From contig AP024710.1 of assembly GCA_024363285.1 (NCBI GenBank), positions 186,001 to 250,000 of the forward strand: DNA of 64,000 nucleotides, written 5' to 3'. The DNA comes from Leptolinea sp. HRD-7 (GTDB lineage: Bacteria; Chloroflexota; Anaerolineae; Anaerolineales; Anaerolineaceae). Made by a program: the position numbers and the translations under genes. Of this stretch, positions 34,944 through 43,713 are shown one piece after another (position 1 is the first letter of the stretch; the number at the start of each line of letters is the position of its first letter). The notes under the pieces were generated by a model that saw nothing but the letters and a program-made list of their open reading frames with translations, was not told the origin of the DNA and did no database searches.

Positions 34944-35300
34944 TTAGATCCATTGGAGCGCGCCTTTCTTCCAGGCGTAAGCCAGAACGACGGTGAGCAG
35001 GACCAGGAAGATCACAGCTTCTATCACGGCGAACATGGTCAACCGGTTATATGCCACTGCCCAGGGATACAAAAATACCGCTTCCACGTCAAATGCCAGA
35101 AACACCAGAGCGTAAATATAATATTGCACCCGGAACTGCACCCATGTATCGCCTACGGTTTCAATACCACATTCATACGTGCTGTTCTTAATTTTGTTTG
35201 GTTTTTTCGGAGCAAGCCAGCCGGCGATAACGATCGCGGCAAATGGAATGAAGAGCGATATGAGAATAAAGAGACCGATGTACACCCAGTTATTGATCAT
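34944..35300 (-). CDS. nuoA: NADH-quinone oxidoreductase subunit A
   Basis: A 118-aa subunit with three membrane helices. The conserved loop with Cys is present (STYECGIETVGDTWVQFRVQ), followed by FLAFDVEAVFLYPWA. It is the first gene of the cluster and has its own candidate promoter. nuoB, C, D, E, F, G and I are not in this window, so the peripheral arm must be encoded elsewhere, if it exists. Confidence 0.96.
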   Translation of the reverse strand: MINNWVYIGLFILISLFIPFAAIVIAGWLAPKKPNKIKNSTYECGIETVGDTWVQFRVQYYIYALVFLAFDVEAVFLYPWAVAYNRLTMFAVIEAVIFLVLLTVVLAYAWKKGALQWI

Positions 35301-35348
35301 GTCTGTAGGATTCTCTGCTCTTGGAGATTTAAATAGATAGATTAAAGC

Positions 35349-35354
35349 ATTCTA
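35349..35354 (-). promoter_or_regulatory. Extended -10 promoter of the nuo cluster
   Basis: On the minus strand TGTTAGAAT carries TAGAAT (5 of 6) with the TGn extension, about 50 nt before the nuoA ATG. The -35 region is AT-rich with no clear hexamer. Nothing else is seen in the 94-bp gap (35301-35394). Confidence 0.4.
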
Positions 35355-35394
35355 ACATAAATCGATATTTGATAATAATGATGCATAATGGACG

Positions 35395-37419
35395 CTATTC
35401 CTGTTTACAACCAAGCAGTGAATTAATTCCCTCGTATTCCAATTCTCCACTTTCCAACGTTTTTAACCCTGCCCAAACATCACAAAAATATGGCGCGGCG
35501 CTGCCCGTAAGGACCAATCCGTCTTGTGTCAACTTCCTTGCTTGATCCCATGAGCCGGTATGCGCGAAGGCTTCCACCACCGGCGCGTATTCCGTACCAT
35601 TTCGAGGTGACAATCCCCGGCTTTCCGCTTCGTGGTAGAGGTCGATCACCTGCTGCCAATGCGCCTGTGAGCGAGACAGGTCCATCTTCTGGAAGTAATA
35701 ACACCAGGTTCTGGGCGCCTCGTTTCCGAAGATGTCTTTTGGAAGCGTAATACCCTCACCTGTTGAAAGAATTTGTTCCGAATGTGAGATGGACAGTAAC
35801 TCGCGTTCATTGTCATCCAGATTCGGGAAGTTCTTTTCCGCCGGGGTCATAACCCGCAGGCAGGATTCACCATACTTATAATAAACCGCCAGACCATTTG
35901 ACGTACTGCTTTCATACTTAAGGTTACGCAATTCAAATTTTAACGGTATGTTTTCCACATAATCCGGAATGGAGCCACCCCGGTCGGAAATGGCGCTAAA
36001 AAACCAGACAGGCAGCCCTGTCGAGCCCTCCGGCCGGTAAATGGTGTTCAACGCGAATCCGGTAGCATATTCGGCAGATAGTCCGTACGGGATTTTGTTA
36101 CCAAGGATGGCTGTGCCGGGTTTCAACGCAGGCACGCGCCAGAACAATTGATTGAAATAATCTTTTTGGGCATCCCAGTTGAGTTTATACTTCGCCGTAT
36201 TTTGAACCTGAAACGTTACAGCCAGAGCCAGAAATACAGATATCATCACTGCCCGTGGCAAAGGTTTGTACGCGAACCAGCCGGCGAGACCGGTGATTAG
36301 AATGACCAGCCCGAACATCAATCCCAGCGAGAACCTGTCTGACCACATCCCGACAATGATTTGCCGGTTGGTACTCCAAACCGGCAGCCCGCCCATGATC
36401 ACAGCAATAATCCCCAAAAATGAAGCCTCAAAGGGAAAATGGTCTTTCTTTTCTTCATCCGCATCTGTAGTAGTCTGAATCAAAAACCACACGGTCAATA
36501 TAGCGATAATTAAACCCAGTCCAAACGCGAACATGGACGTGGTATGTGTGAGATCGATCGCGGTTGGCGTGATGGACTTGCTCCAGGAGAAGACCAGAGC
36601 CTGTGATATGTCCTGAGCGATATTCTGTAACAATCGCGGTAACCCGGAAGCCGGGTTGGTCAATATCTCACGTAAAAGTAAAGGCGCGTTGGCTTCTGGA
36701 TCTGTGTTAATTGCCGGAAAATATATAAAGCGGTACCAGGCGAAAAAGCAGATAACCAGAAAGTACGGTATCCAGCGTACGAGTGCATTTTTTATGGCAT
36801 TCTTCCATTGGGTCCCGAGTCGCAGAAAGACCAGGAAGAAAAGAACCGGCCGTAAGATCTCTAACCCGATGACATATTCCATGGAAAGTGTTTCAAACAG
36901 TGAGCCAGCCAAGGCCAGCGCCATCAACCATGCCCTGTTTTTCCGGTCTGTCAACGCTGAGATACTGGCAGCAAGTGACCAGATGAACATCGCATACAAC
37001 ACCCAGAACAGGCTGTATGTCATGGAAACAGGCTGCTGTGAGAAACCAGGATATAAACCCAGCAGCAGAGCGGCAAACCCGGCTTCCATATATCGTTTCG
37101 GCCACAACTGTTTGAACAATACCCAGAAGCCCATACAGCCAGCCCAGCGGGCGATTATGGCAAAAAATTGCCATCTGACCGGGTTTGTCCCCAGAAATGG
37201 ACTGAGGGCTACATATAACCAGGCCGCCAGCGGGCGGTCATACGCGTAAAACGACCAGAATTCTTTCAAATCCTTCAAATCAGCCAGATAAACCAGCGAC
37301 CAATCGTCCCAGTAAAACCCCATGCGGGTGATCTGGTAGCCATATGCCATAAACAACGTCAGCAAAAGGAAGAGAGGAAACGCGGCAGGATGCCGGGTAA
37401 TTCTGCGAAAGATTGTCAT
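35395..37419 (-). CDS. Polytopic membrane protein, GT-C glycosyltransferase-like, unknown substrate
   Basis: A 674-aa protein with about ten predicted membrane helices in the first 410 residues. A large soluble C-terminal part (about 430-674) has a repeat-like final helical region (DLYHEAESRGLSPRNG, WDQARKLTQDGL). The first extracytoplasmic loop contains FYWDDWSLVYL, where paired acidic residues resemble the catalytic loop of GT-C type glycosyltransferases. No other family mark is clear, so the function is not assigned. It has a strong TATAAT upstream and does not overlap its neighbours. Confidence 0.65.
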   Translation of the reverse strand: MTIFRRITRHPAAFPLFLLLTLFMAYGYQITRMGFYWDDWSLVYLADLKDLKEFWSFYAYDRPLAAWLYVALSPFLGTNPVRWQFFAIIARWAGCMGFWVLFKQLWPKRYMEAGFAALLLGLYPGFSQQPVSMTYSLFWVLYAMFIWSLAASISALTDRKNRAWLMALALAGSLFETLSMEYVIGLEILRPVLFFLVFLRLGTQWKNAIKNALVRWIPYFLVICFFAWYRFIYFPAINTDPEANAPLLLREILTNPASGLPRLLQNIAQDISQALVFSWSKSITPTAIDLTHTTSMFAFGLGLIIAILTVWFLIQTTTDADEEKKDHFPFEASFLGIIAVIMGGLPVWSTNRQIIVGMWSDRFSLGLMFGLVILITGLAGWFAYKPLPRAVMISVFLALAVTFQVQNTAKYKLNWDAQKDYFNQLFWRVPALKPGTAILGNKIPYGLSAEYATGFALNTIYRPEGSTGLPVWFFSAISDRGGSIPDYVENIPLKFELRNLKYESSTSNGLAVYYKYGESCLRVMTPAEKNFPNLDDNERELLSISHSEQILSTGEGITLPKDIFGNEAPRTWCYYFQKMDLSRSQAHWQQVIDLYHEAESRGLSPRNGTEYAPVVEAFAHTGSWDQARKLTQDGLVLTGSAAPYFCDVWAGLKTLESGELEYEGINSLLGCKQE

Positions 37420-37449
37420 GAGCCCGTCTTCTGGAATGATTTTCAGTAC

Positions 37450-37455
37450 ATTATA
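37450..37455 (-). promoter_or_regulatory. Candidate -10 of the membrane protein gene
   Basis: A perfect TATAAT (minus strand) stands 31 nt before the ATG at 37419. I find no good -35. The 138-bp divergent gap (37420-37557) must also hold the promoter of the HAD gene, for which TTGACC near 37463 is the only hint. Confidence 0.35.
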
Positions 37456-37557
37456 GTCAGATTTGACCGACAGAGAGACCTGTTGTTATTTTGGCGTGAT
37501 ACTGACAGCCGTTTTTCAGGATACAATGTCAGCCAGACTTTTACAGGATAGAGAATT

Positions 37558-38190
37558 ATGTTCACGAAATATAACAACAGCAACTCTCCCGCTATCGTGT
37601 TTGATTTCGGCGGTGTACTGATGGATTGGAACCCGCATTATCTTTTCGACCCGTTGATGGGCAATGACCCTGATTTGGTGGAAAAATTCTTGCAGGAGAT
37701 CGATTTCACCTACTGGAATGAACGGTTTGACGAAGGTCGTCCGTTCGCTGAAGGCACGGCAGAGTTGACCGCGAAATTTCCTCATTACGCCCATCTGATT
37801 CGGGCGTATGATGAACAATACACCGCGACGGTTCGTGGATGCAATCAACCGGTGGTTGACATTCTGGTATCGCTGAAAAACCGGGGATACCCACTTTACG
37901 GGTTGAGCAACTGGTCGATTGAAAAGTTCTCGGAGGTCCGTAAAGGCTACCCTTTTTTTGACCTGTTTGACGATATGGTGATTTCGGGTATGGAAAAATG
38001 TATCAAGCCCGGGGCGGATATTTTCCAGATACTGCTCAAAAGGGCCAGCCGGCTTGCCAATGATTGCCTGTTCATTGATGACAACCCGGGAAATATTGAA
38101 GCGGCGAAAAGTCTGGGGTTTCAAACAATCCACTTCCGATCAGCGGCTCAATTGCGTGACGAACTGGTAGCCAGAAGAATTCTAGATTGA
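37558..38190 (+). CDS. HAD-IA family hydrolase
   Basis: A 210-aa haloacid dehalogenase-like phosphatase. Motif I is FDFGGVL with nucleophile Asp16, motif II is GLSNWS, motif III is the Lys in KCIKPGADIF, and motif IV is FIDDNPGNIEAAKSLG. The alpha-helical cap between motifs I and II is of subclass I (YihX/haloacid dehalogenase-like). A phosphosugar or nucleotide phosphatase is most probable, but the substrate cannot be fixed. It is the only plus-strand gene in this part and converges with mazG, 40 bp apart, with no clear terminator between them. Confidence 0.88.
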   Translation: MFTKYNNSNSPAIVFDFGGVLMDWNPHYLFDPLMGNDPDLVEKFLQEIDFTYWNERFDEGRPFAEGTAELTAKFPHYAHLIRAYDEQYTATVRGCNQPVVDILVSLKNRGYPLYGLSNWSIEKFSEVRKGYPFFDLFDDMVISGMEKCIKPGADIFQILLKRASRLANDCLFIDDNPGNIEAAKSLGFQTIHFRSAAQLRDELVARRILD

Positions 38191-38230
38191 TGTTTTTCAC
38201 AATCCGGTCGTTAAAACCCGGGTGAAATCA

Positions 38231-39355
38231 TCATTTCTCCAATCGCTTGGCTTCGTTCCAGTAACCATCCATTTCATCCAGGGTCATGGAATGCATTTCG
38301 CGCCCCAATGAACGGGCAGCTTTTTCTATATATTTAAAACGCCGCCGGAATTTTTGGTTCGTTGCTCGCAGCGCGCTTTCGGAATCGACTTTGTGCCACC
38401 GGATCAGGTTTACAACGGCAAAGAGCAGGTCACCCAGTTCCTTTTCAATCTCGTCTTTAGTTTTGGCATGCTTCACTTCATCCAATTCTTCCAGCACTTT
38501 ATCCCATACTGGTTGGATTTCAGGCCAGTCAAACCCTACTCGAGCGGCGCGGTCCTGAAGCTCCTGAGCCTGGGTCAGAGATGGAAGCACCAACGGTACG
38601 CCATCCAGAATACCTTTTTCCGGTATTCCTTTTTCCGCACGCTCTTTTTCTTTTATCTTTTCCCAGTTTTGTAGAACATGTTTAACTCCATCTACTTCCT
38701 GCTCACCGAATACATGCGGGTGACGCCGGATAAGTTTATGGTAGATTCCGGCGATAACATCTTCCATATTGAACTCACCGGATTCCGATGCGATCTGGGC
38801 GTGAAGCACGATCTGAAGCAGCAGGTCACCGAATTCTTCCTGCATGGCGGTAACGTCACCCCGGTCGAGGGTTTCCAGAGTTTCATACGCCTCTTCCAAC
38901 AGGTTATTGCGAAGGCTCTGATGCGTTTGTTCCCTGTCCCACGGGCAGCCTTCTGGTGCACGAAGATGAGCGATAATCTCCTGGAATTCGATGAATGATT
39001 TTGCCCTATCCAGAGGGGGGATAAACAAATAGCGGTGCGTGCCGATCTGGAATTCTAGAGATTTCGCCAGGTCAGCTATGGTCAGATGAGGTTCTATGTT
39101 CATACAGCTATAGGTTGTAGTGAACAATGTTATGCCATGATCTGCCGGATAGATCCTTGAGAGGATGGTATGAATGTGGCCCAATTCGTCTTGCGAATTG
39201 ATCGAGCTGATCAAAAGGGCATGTGCCGGATTATGCCGGGTGGTGTGAGTGCCCTTCAGGCAGACCGCCGGCATGATAGTCAACGGTTGAGAAGGGTCAA
39301 GATTTAACGAAAGGTAAATGTGTGAAAGTTCATCCATCAATACATCGGTAGACAT
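38231..39355 (-). CDS. mazG: MazG nucleoside triphosphate pyrophosphohydrolase with remnant methylase N-terminus
   Basis: A 374-aa protein. From about residue 121 it is a normal two-domain MazG: HLRAPEGCPWDREQTHQSLR, LLEEAYETLETLD with the metal-binding acids, EFGDLLLQIVLHAQIA, then a second MazG repeat (EELDEVKHAK, ELGDLLFAVVNLIRW). The first 120 residues look like the C-terminal lobe of a tetrapyrrole methylase-like domain (HALLISSINSQDELG, IYPADHGITLF, FIPPLD). The SAM-binding N-terminal lobe is missing. Full methylase-MazG fusions (YabN type) are known. The function is hydrolysis of (deoxy)nucleoside triphosphates. The start has AGGTGA upstream. Confidence 0.9.
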   Translation of the reverse strand: MSTDVLMDELSHIYLSLNLDPSQPLTIMPAVCLKGTHTTRHNPAHALLISSINSQDELGHIHTILSRIYPADHGITLFTTTYSCMNIEPHLTIADLAKSLEFQIGTHRYLFIPPLDRAKSFIEFQEIIAHLRAPEGCPWDREQTHQSLRNNLLEEAYETLETLDRGDVTAMQEEFGDLLLQIVLHAQIASESGEFNMEDVIAGIYHKLIRRHPHVFGEQEVDGVKHVLQNWEKIKEKERAEKGIPEKGILDGVPLVLPSLTQAQELQDRAARVGFDWPEIQPVWDKVLEELDEVKHAKTKDEIEKELGDLLFAVVNLIRWHKVDSESALRATNQKFRRRFKYIEKAARSLGREMHSMTLDEMDGYWNEAKRLEK

Positions 39356-39375
39356 GGCTCACCTGTTAAGCAACA

Positions 39376-39410
39376 AGGTTTTCCGGAGTGAGACATTCTC
39401 CGGAAAACCT
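39376..39410 (-). terminator. Intrinsic terminator of rpsI
   Basis: AGGTTTTCCGGAG and CTCCGGAAAACCT form a perfect 13-bp stem with a 9-nt loop, 44 nt past the rpsI stop. On the minus strand TGTTGC follows, without a long U-run, so it may be a partial terminator before mazG. Confidence 0.65.
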
Positions 39411-39454
39411 GTTGAATAAATACTGCCGGGCGGAAATAATCCGCGTTGGCAATT

Positions 39455-39850
39455 CTAACGTTTTGTATAGGTAGGTGCTTTGCGGGCGCGTTTGAGGCCT
39501 GGTTTCTTGCGTTCCTTGACACGGGCGTCCCGGGTCAAGAAACCGCCCTTACGCAGAGCAGATGTGTTTTCCGGGTCCATCGACTGAAGAGCACGGGCGA
39601 GGCCAAGTTTGGCCGCATCGGTCTGACCGGTAACGCCACCGCCGTTCACCACAATGGTGATATCCAGCGTGCTGGCATTCAGGTTTGTCGCGTTGAGGGG
39701 ACCAAGAATTTCCTGCAAATCACCGTAACGGGTGAAGTAGGCTTCAGCAGGTTTTTCGTTGACGGTGAAAACTCCGGCACCGCTCGCAACACGCACGCGG
39801 GCTGAGCTTTCTTTACGACGTCCAACACCTTCAAAATAAGTAGCTGCCAT
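39455..39850 (-). CDS. rpsI: 30S ribosomal protein S9
   Basis: A 131-aa small-subunit protein of the head. The N-terminus YFEGVGRRKESSARVRV and the C-terminal tail ending in the basic RKAPTYTKR, which reaches towards the P-site tRNA, are typical. It follows rplM after 15 nt, the standard L13-S9 pair, and closes the ribosomal block. Confidence 0.98.
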   Translation of the reverse strand: MAATYFEGVGRRKESSARVRVASGAGVFTVNEKPAEAYFTRYGDLQEILGPLNATNLNASTLDITIVVNGGGVTGQTDAAKLGLARALQSMDPENTSALRKGGFLTRDARVKERKKPGLKRARKAPTYTKR

Positions 39851-39865
39851 ATTTCCCGTGCTCCT

Positions 39866-40291
39866 TTAGGCTGCCAATTTTGGGTTCTGAGCAGCATGGG
39901 GATGCTCATTCCCGCCATAGACTTTCAATTTCTTCATTAAAGCGCGTCCCCATTTGTTGTGGGGAAGCATACCCCAGACAGCGGATTCTATCACGCGATC
40001 GGGGTGACTTTTAAGTTGGTCTTTTAAGCTGATTGATTTCAGTCCACCCGGGTATCCGGAATGACCATAATACATCTTTTCGGTCATACGGTTACCGGTA
40101 ACAGTAATCTTGCTGGCATTGAGCACGATCACATAATCACCAGTATCCACACCGGGGGTGAATTCGGGTTTTGTTTTTCCCATGAGGATCATGGCAATCT
40201 TTGTCGCAACACGGCCAAGTATCTGCTCATTGGCATCAACGACATACCACTCTCCTGTTTGTTTTCCTTTTGGGACGTAGGTTTTTTCCAC
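39866..40291 (-). CDS. rplM: 50S ribosomal protein L13
   Basis: A 141-aa early-assembly protein of the large subunit. Marks are WYVVDANEQILGRVAT, GDYVIVLNASKI and the conserved YGHSGYPGGLKS with AVWGMLPHNKWGRALMKKLK. It is cotranscribed with rpsI and lies 63 nt after truA. Confidence 0.98.
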   Translation of the reverse strand: MEKTYVPKGKQTGEWYVVDANEQILGRVATKIAMILMGKTKPEFTPGVDTGDYVIVLNASKITVTGNRMTEKMYYGHSGYPGGLKSISLKDQLKSHPDRVIESAVWGMLPHNKWGRALMKKLKVYGGNEHPHAAQNPKLAA

Positions 40292-40354
40292 TGCATCCTC
40301 TCCATTCCATCGATTTACTGCAATCGCATTTTTTGATTATTTACTATTCTTGCT

Positions 40355-41098
40355 TTACCGTTCCAGATAGTTAATCTGTACGAGAGCCAGTCCGTTGGGA
40401 GGTGCCATTCCGGGAGGAAGGGAAGCCGCGTTCTCGATGGCGTTTTTCAACATTTCGATAGTGATGCGACCGGTAGCATATAAGAACTGCTGCCATACAA
40501 ACCGCCGGATCATGTGATAGAGAAAAGCGTTCGCGGTGACTCTGTACTTAAGGTCGCCCTCAATCGAGAGCGTCCAATCACTCTCATGGACTTCACGGAT
40601 AGTAGACCCGCCGGGCTTCATGGCTTTTCCGAAAGAAGAAAAATCGTGGATTCCAAGGAAGCACGGGGCTGCTTCCAGTAACCGGTCAAATTCTATTCGG
40701 GGCCAGATCCGCCAGGCGATTCGGTCTTTCAACGGGTTTCTCGCCGGAGAGAAGTAGATCCGATATTCATAGGTTCGAGAAAGCGCGTCAAATCTTGGGT
40801 GGAATTCCGGATTTGCGATCTTTACATCCATTACTGAAACATCGTCGGGCAGCCGCGCGTTCAGGGCATTTCGCAAATCTTCGAGGCTGTGATTCCATTC
40901 CAATGCGAATGAAATTACCTGCCCTGTAGCGTGCACCCCGGTATCCGTCCGGCCGGCGCAGAGGATGCTTCTCTCCGGCCAGTCGAGCTGCCTTAAGGCT
41001 TCTTCCAGTACGAGTTGAACAGTCCGTTCTCTTCCCTGGCGTTGAAAGCCGGAAAAGAGAGTCCCATCGTAAGCAAGAATAAGTTGGTAACGTTCCAT
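40355..41098 (-). CDS. truA: tRNA pseudouridine synthase A
   Basis: A 247-aa enzyme that makes pseudouridine at positions 38-40 of the tRNA anticodon stem. The catalytic Asp52 is in CAGRTDTGVHATGQ, and the N-terminal LAYDGTLFSGFQRQ is typical. FLYHMIRRFVWQQFL belongs to the C-terminal core. It lies between rplQ and rplM, a common location at the end of the alpha operon. Confidence 0.97.
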   Translation of the reverse strand: MERYQLILAYDGTLFSGFQRQGRERTVQLVLEEALRQLDWPERSILCAGRTDTGVHATGQVISFALEWNHSLEDLRNALNARLPDDVSVMDVKIANPEFHPRFDALSRTYEYRIYFSPARNPLKDRIAWRIWPRIEFDRLLEAAPCFLGIHDFSSFGKAMKPGGSTIREVHESDWTLSIEGDLKYRVTANAFLYHMIRRFVWQQFLYATGRITIEMLKNAIENAASLPPGMAPPNGLALVQINYLER

Positions 41099-41122
41099 AC
41101 CTTTCCGGTTTATCCGGAAAGA

Positions 41123-41500
41123 TTAACCTTCGACCAGTTCGATGAGCACCATTTCAGCAGCGTCACCGAGACGAGGTCCGACTTTGACCATCCGCGTGTA
41201 ACCGCCAGAGCGGGTTTTGTAGCGCGGTGCAATGTCGTCAAACAGTTTCTTTACCAGATCAGCGTCACCCATCTGGGCAGCAGCCTGGCGGCGGGCATTG
41301 ACTTTTTCAATGTCGCTGGCTTCGGCGCTCTTTTTGGCCAGGGTGATCAGACGTTCCGCGTCGCCACGAATAGCGAGGGCTTTTGTGTGAGTTGTCTGAA
41401 TACGCTCGTGTGTAAAAAGCTGGTTGATCAACGTGCGCCGGAGGCTGGCACGGGAGTCTTTATTACGGCCTAAATGATATCCTGCTACCTGATGTCGCAT
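41123..41500 (-). CDS. rplQ: 50S ribosomal protein L17
   Basis: A 125-aa protein located near the exit tunnel. MRHQVAGYHLGRNKDSRASL and the conserved ERIQTTHTKALAIRGDAERL mark the family. It is 6 nt after rpoA and 24 nt before truA. Confidence 0.98.
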   Translation of the reverse strand: MRHQVAGYHLGRNKDSRASLRRTLINQLFTHERIQTTHTKALAIRGDAERLITLAKKSAEASDIEKVNARRQAAAQMGDADLVKKLFDDIAPRYKTRSGGYTRMVKVGPRLGDAAEMVLIELVEG

Positions 41501-41506
41501 ATTTGA

Positions 41507-42472
41507 TCACTCCACATCTTTATCTTGAGGCAGGTAGTTCTTTTCCTGCATCTTCTCGCGCAGCTCATCCAGGCTCTTTTCGCCAAAGTTACGGATAGAC
41601 ATTACCGCTTCTTCGCCTTTTTCCAGCAGATCCAAAACATCGCCAACCGTGGTGATTCCGGTACGTTTCAGTGAGTTGAATACACGCACCGAAAGGTCAA
41701 GATTTTCGATGGGGGTTTCGGCTGCTTCACTTGTAAGCCGGCTGCCGCTGACTTCTTTTTCTGTTCCAAGAACGCTCACCTCTTCGGAGACTCCGGAAAC
41801 CAACCGCAGATGATCGATAAGGATCTTGCTGGCATTTCCGAGAGCTTCTTCCGGTTTGATCGTTCCATCTGTCCAGATCTCAAGGTTGAGTCTGTCGTAG
41901 TTTGTACTCTGCATAACGCGGGCGTTGGACACAGTCCAGTTGACGCGTTTTACCGGGGAGAAAATGGCATCCACGGGCAGTTCGCCGATAGGCAGATGGG
42001 TGGTGCGTTCATTTGCCGGAGAATAACCACGGCCGCGTTCAACGGTCATGTCAATTTCCAGTTTGGTTTTTGGATCATCCACAGTGAACAGGTACAGGTC
42101 GGGGTTGACTATTTCAACTTCCGGTGGCGCGATGATATCGGCCGCCGTAACCTGACCTTCACCACGGATATCTAACCGTAAATGAGCGGTTTCCACATCA
42201 TGCATGATCAGGCGGATCTGCTTGATCTGCAGAGTTACCTGAATAACATCTTCCCGCACACCCGGGATATCGCTGAACTCATGCAGCACATCCGCGATGC
42301 GGATGGACGTGATGGCAGCACCCGACAGTGATGAAAGCATAACACGGCGCAGGGCATTGCCCAGGGTAACGCCATATCCATGTTCCAACGGGCTGATGAT
42401 AAATTTTCCATAGTTTCGCGCTTCAGCCTCGCGCTCCACCTTTGGGGTAACCATGTTAAAGAGAGTAGTCAC
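41507..42472 (-). CDS. rpoA: DNA-directed RNA polymerase subunit alpha
   Basis: A 321-aa subunit that starts RNA polymerase assembly by dimerising. The N-terminal domain has PLEHGYGVTLGNALRRVMLS. The C-terminal domain (from about 250) has VFNSLKRTGITTVGDVLDL and a helix-hairpin-helix used for UP-element DNA contact. The start is a GTG at 42472 with AGAGGA 5 nt upstream. It lies between rpsD (52 nt) and rplQ (6 nt). Confidence 0.98.
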   Translation of the reverse strand: MTTLFNMVTPKVEREAEARNYGKFIISPLEHGYGVTLGNALRRVMLSSLSGAAITSIRIADVLHEFSDIPGVREDVIQVTLQIKQIRLIMHDVETAHLRLDIRGEGQVTAADIIAPPEVEIVNPDLYLFTVDDPKTKLEIDMTVERGRGYSPANERTTHLPIGELPVDAIFSPVKRVNWTVSNARVMQSTNYDRLNLEIWTDGTIKPEEALGNASKILIDHLRLVSGVSEEVSVLGTEKEVSGSRLTSEAAETPIENLDLSVRVFNSLKRTGITTVGDVLDLLEKGEEAVMSIRNFGEKSLDELREKMQEKNYLPQDKDVE

Positions 42473-42524
42473 GTTTTCCTCTTCTCAGCGCACCATCTTA
42501 TTCCCGCGCGCCGATTAACGGGTT

Positions 42525-43175
42525 TTAGCGCGAATAGTACTCAACAATCAGCTGTTCGTTCAAGTTGCCGTCAATTTCGGCGCGTTCAGGAACGCGGACA
42601 ACTTTACCGGTCAGGTTTTTAAGGTCCCGATCCAGCCAAACAGCACAATTCCGTTTTTCCGCCACATCGCCAAGTTCTTTGAAGAAGGCGGTTTTTTCTG
42701 AGCCTTTGCGTACGGTGACAACATCACCAGGGCGCAACAGCATGGAGGGGATGTCGGTGCGAATACCATTGACACAGAAATGCCCGTGGGTTACCAACTG
42801 GCGAGCCTGCGCCCGATTTTCGGCCAGACCGAAGCGGTAGATAATGTTATCAAACCGCATTTCGAGGTTCTGCAGCAGGTTCAAACCTGTCAAACCTCTA
42901 TGTTTCAAAGCCAGACCGTAGAAACGGCGGAACTGACGTTCGAAAACGCCGTACACGCGGCGGGCTTTCTGTTTGGCGCGCAACTGGCGGGCGTAGTCAG
43001 ACGCACGTTCGCTGCCGCCACCGCGGGCGCCCTGTCCGGTGCGGCCATGCTGACCGGGGGCAAATCCGCGTTTTTCAAAGGCGCATTTGGGGGTAAAACA
43101 GCGTTCACCTTTGAGGAATAGTTTTTCACCTTCACGCCGGCAGAGTTTACAAACCGGACCAATATATTTAGCCAT
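42525..43175 (-). CDS. rpsD: 30S ribosomal protein S4 (zinc-finger form)
   Basis: A 216-aa primary binding protein of 16S rRNA. The N-terminus keeps four Cys (9, 12, 26, 31: CKLCRREG...CFTPKC), so it is the zinc-binding S4 type. The S4 RNA-binding domain is plain in MRFDNIIYRFGLAENRAQAR and HFCVNGIRTDIPS. In other bacteria S4 represses its own operon. It lies 23 nt after rpsK. Confidence 0.98.
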   Translation of the reverse strand: MAKYIGPVCKLCRREGEKLFLKGERCFTPKCAFEKRGFAPGQHGRTGQGARGGGSERASDYARQLRAKQKARRVYGVFERQFRRFYGLALKHRGLTGLNLLQNLEMRFDNIIYRFGLAENRAQARQLVTHGHFCVNGIRTDIPSMLLRPGDVVTVRKGSEKTAFFKELGDVAEKRNCAVWLDRDLKNLTGKVVRVPERAEIDGNLNEQLIVEYYSR

Positions 43176-43198
43176 AGTTCTGTCTTCCTCTTATTGAA

Positions 43199-43603
43199 TT
43201 ACACGCGGCGTTTCTTGGGCGGCCGGCATCCATTATGGGGAACCGGTGTGATATCCGCGATGGAGCGAACCTTAAGTCCCATGGACTGGACCGCTCGAAT
43301 AGCTGACTCGCGTCCGGGGCCAGGGCCCTTGACAATCAAATCCACTTCCTGGATGCCCATTGCCTGAGCAGCTTTGATGGCTTGCTCGGCAGCCAGGCGT
43401 GCCGCGAATGGGGTGCTTTTACGAGAGCCTTTGTATCCGGCTGACCCTGAGCTGCCCCAGCACACAGTGTTTCCCTGTGTGTCGGTAACCGTCACGATTG
43501 TGTTATTGAAAGAGGCAAATACATGAACCTGCCCGGTGGACAGCGTCCGCTTTGCCTTGCGCGATACTGACGTTCGACGCGTTGAGCGTACGTTTTGTGC
43601 CAT
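43199..43603 (-). CDS. rpsK: 30S ribosomal protein S11
   Basis: A 134-aa platform protein. Clear marks are [35 protein letters not shown] and the C-terminal [18 protein letters not shown]. It is preceded by a GAGGG ribosome binding site and an unusually long structured gap after rpsM. Confidence 0.98.
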   Translation of the reverse strand: MAQNVRSTRRTSVSRKAKRTLSTGQVHVFASFNNTIVTVTDTQGNTVCWGSSGSAGYKGSRKSTPFAARLAAEQAIKAAQAMGIQEVDLIVKGPGPGRESAIRAVQSMGLKVRSIADITPVPHNGCRPPKKRRV

Positions 43604-43651
43604 AATCCCTCGCTACATTCTTTCCAAAAAAAATTCTTGCTCGTAACGCAT

Positions 43652-43706
43652 AGAGCATGCCCGGGCAGCCGCGGAGAGGAAGGCTCTCCGACCCGGACAT
43701 GACTCT
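43652..43706 (-). promoter_or_regulatory. Strong structured element between rpsM and rpsK
   Basis: In the transcript the segment folds as a 14-bp helix (AGAG, one bulged U, CATGUCCGGG, paired with CCCGGGCAUGCUCU) enclosing a second hairpin GGAGAG-CCUUC-CUCUCC. An 8-base U-run follows, 18 nt after the helix and 30 nt before the rpsK start. Ribosomal operons often carry autoregulatory RNA structures, and S4 is the usual regulator of this operon. The function here is inferred from structure and position. Confidence 0.45.
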
Positions 43707-43713
43707 CAGCGAA

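Noticed and set aside
36656..37249. 197-aa plus-strand frame opposite the GT-C-like membrane protein
   Set aside because: The opposite frame encodes clear membrane helices; this one is a shadow without start signals.
37516..38133. 205-aa open frame opposite the HAD hydrolase
   Set aside because: The plus-strand frame has all four HAD motifs; the antisense frame has none and no start signal.
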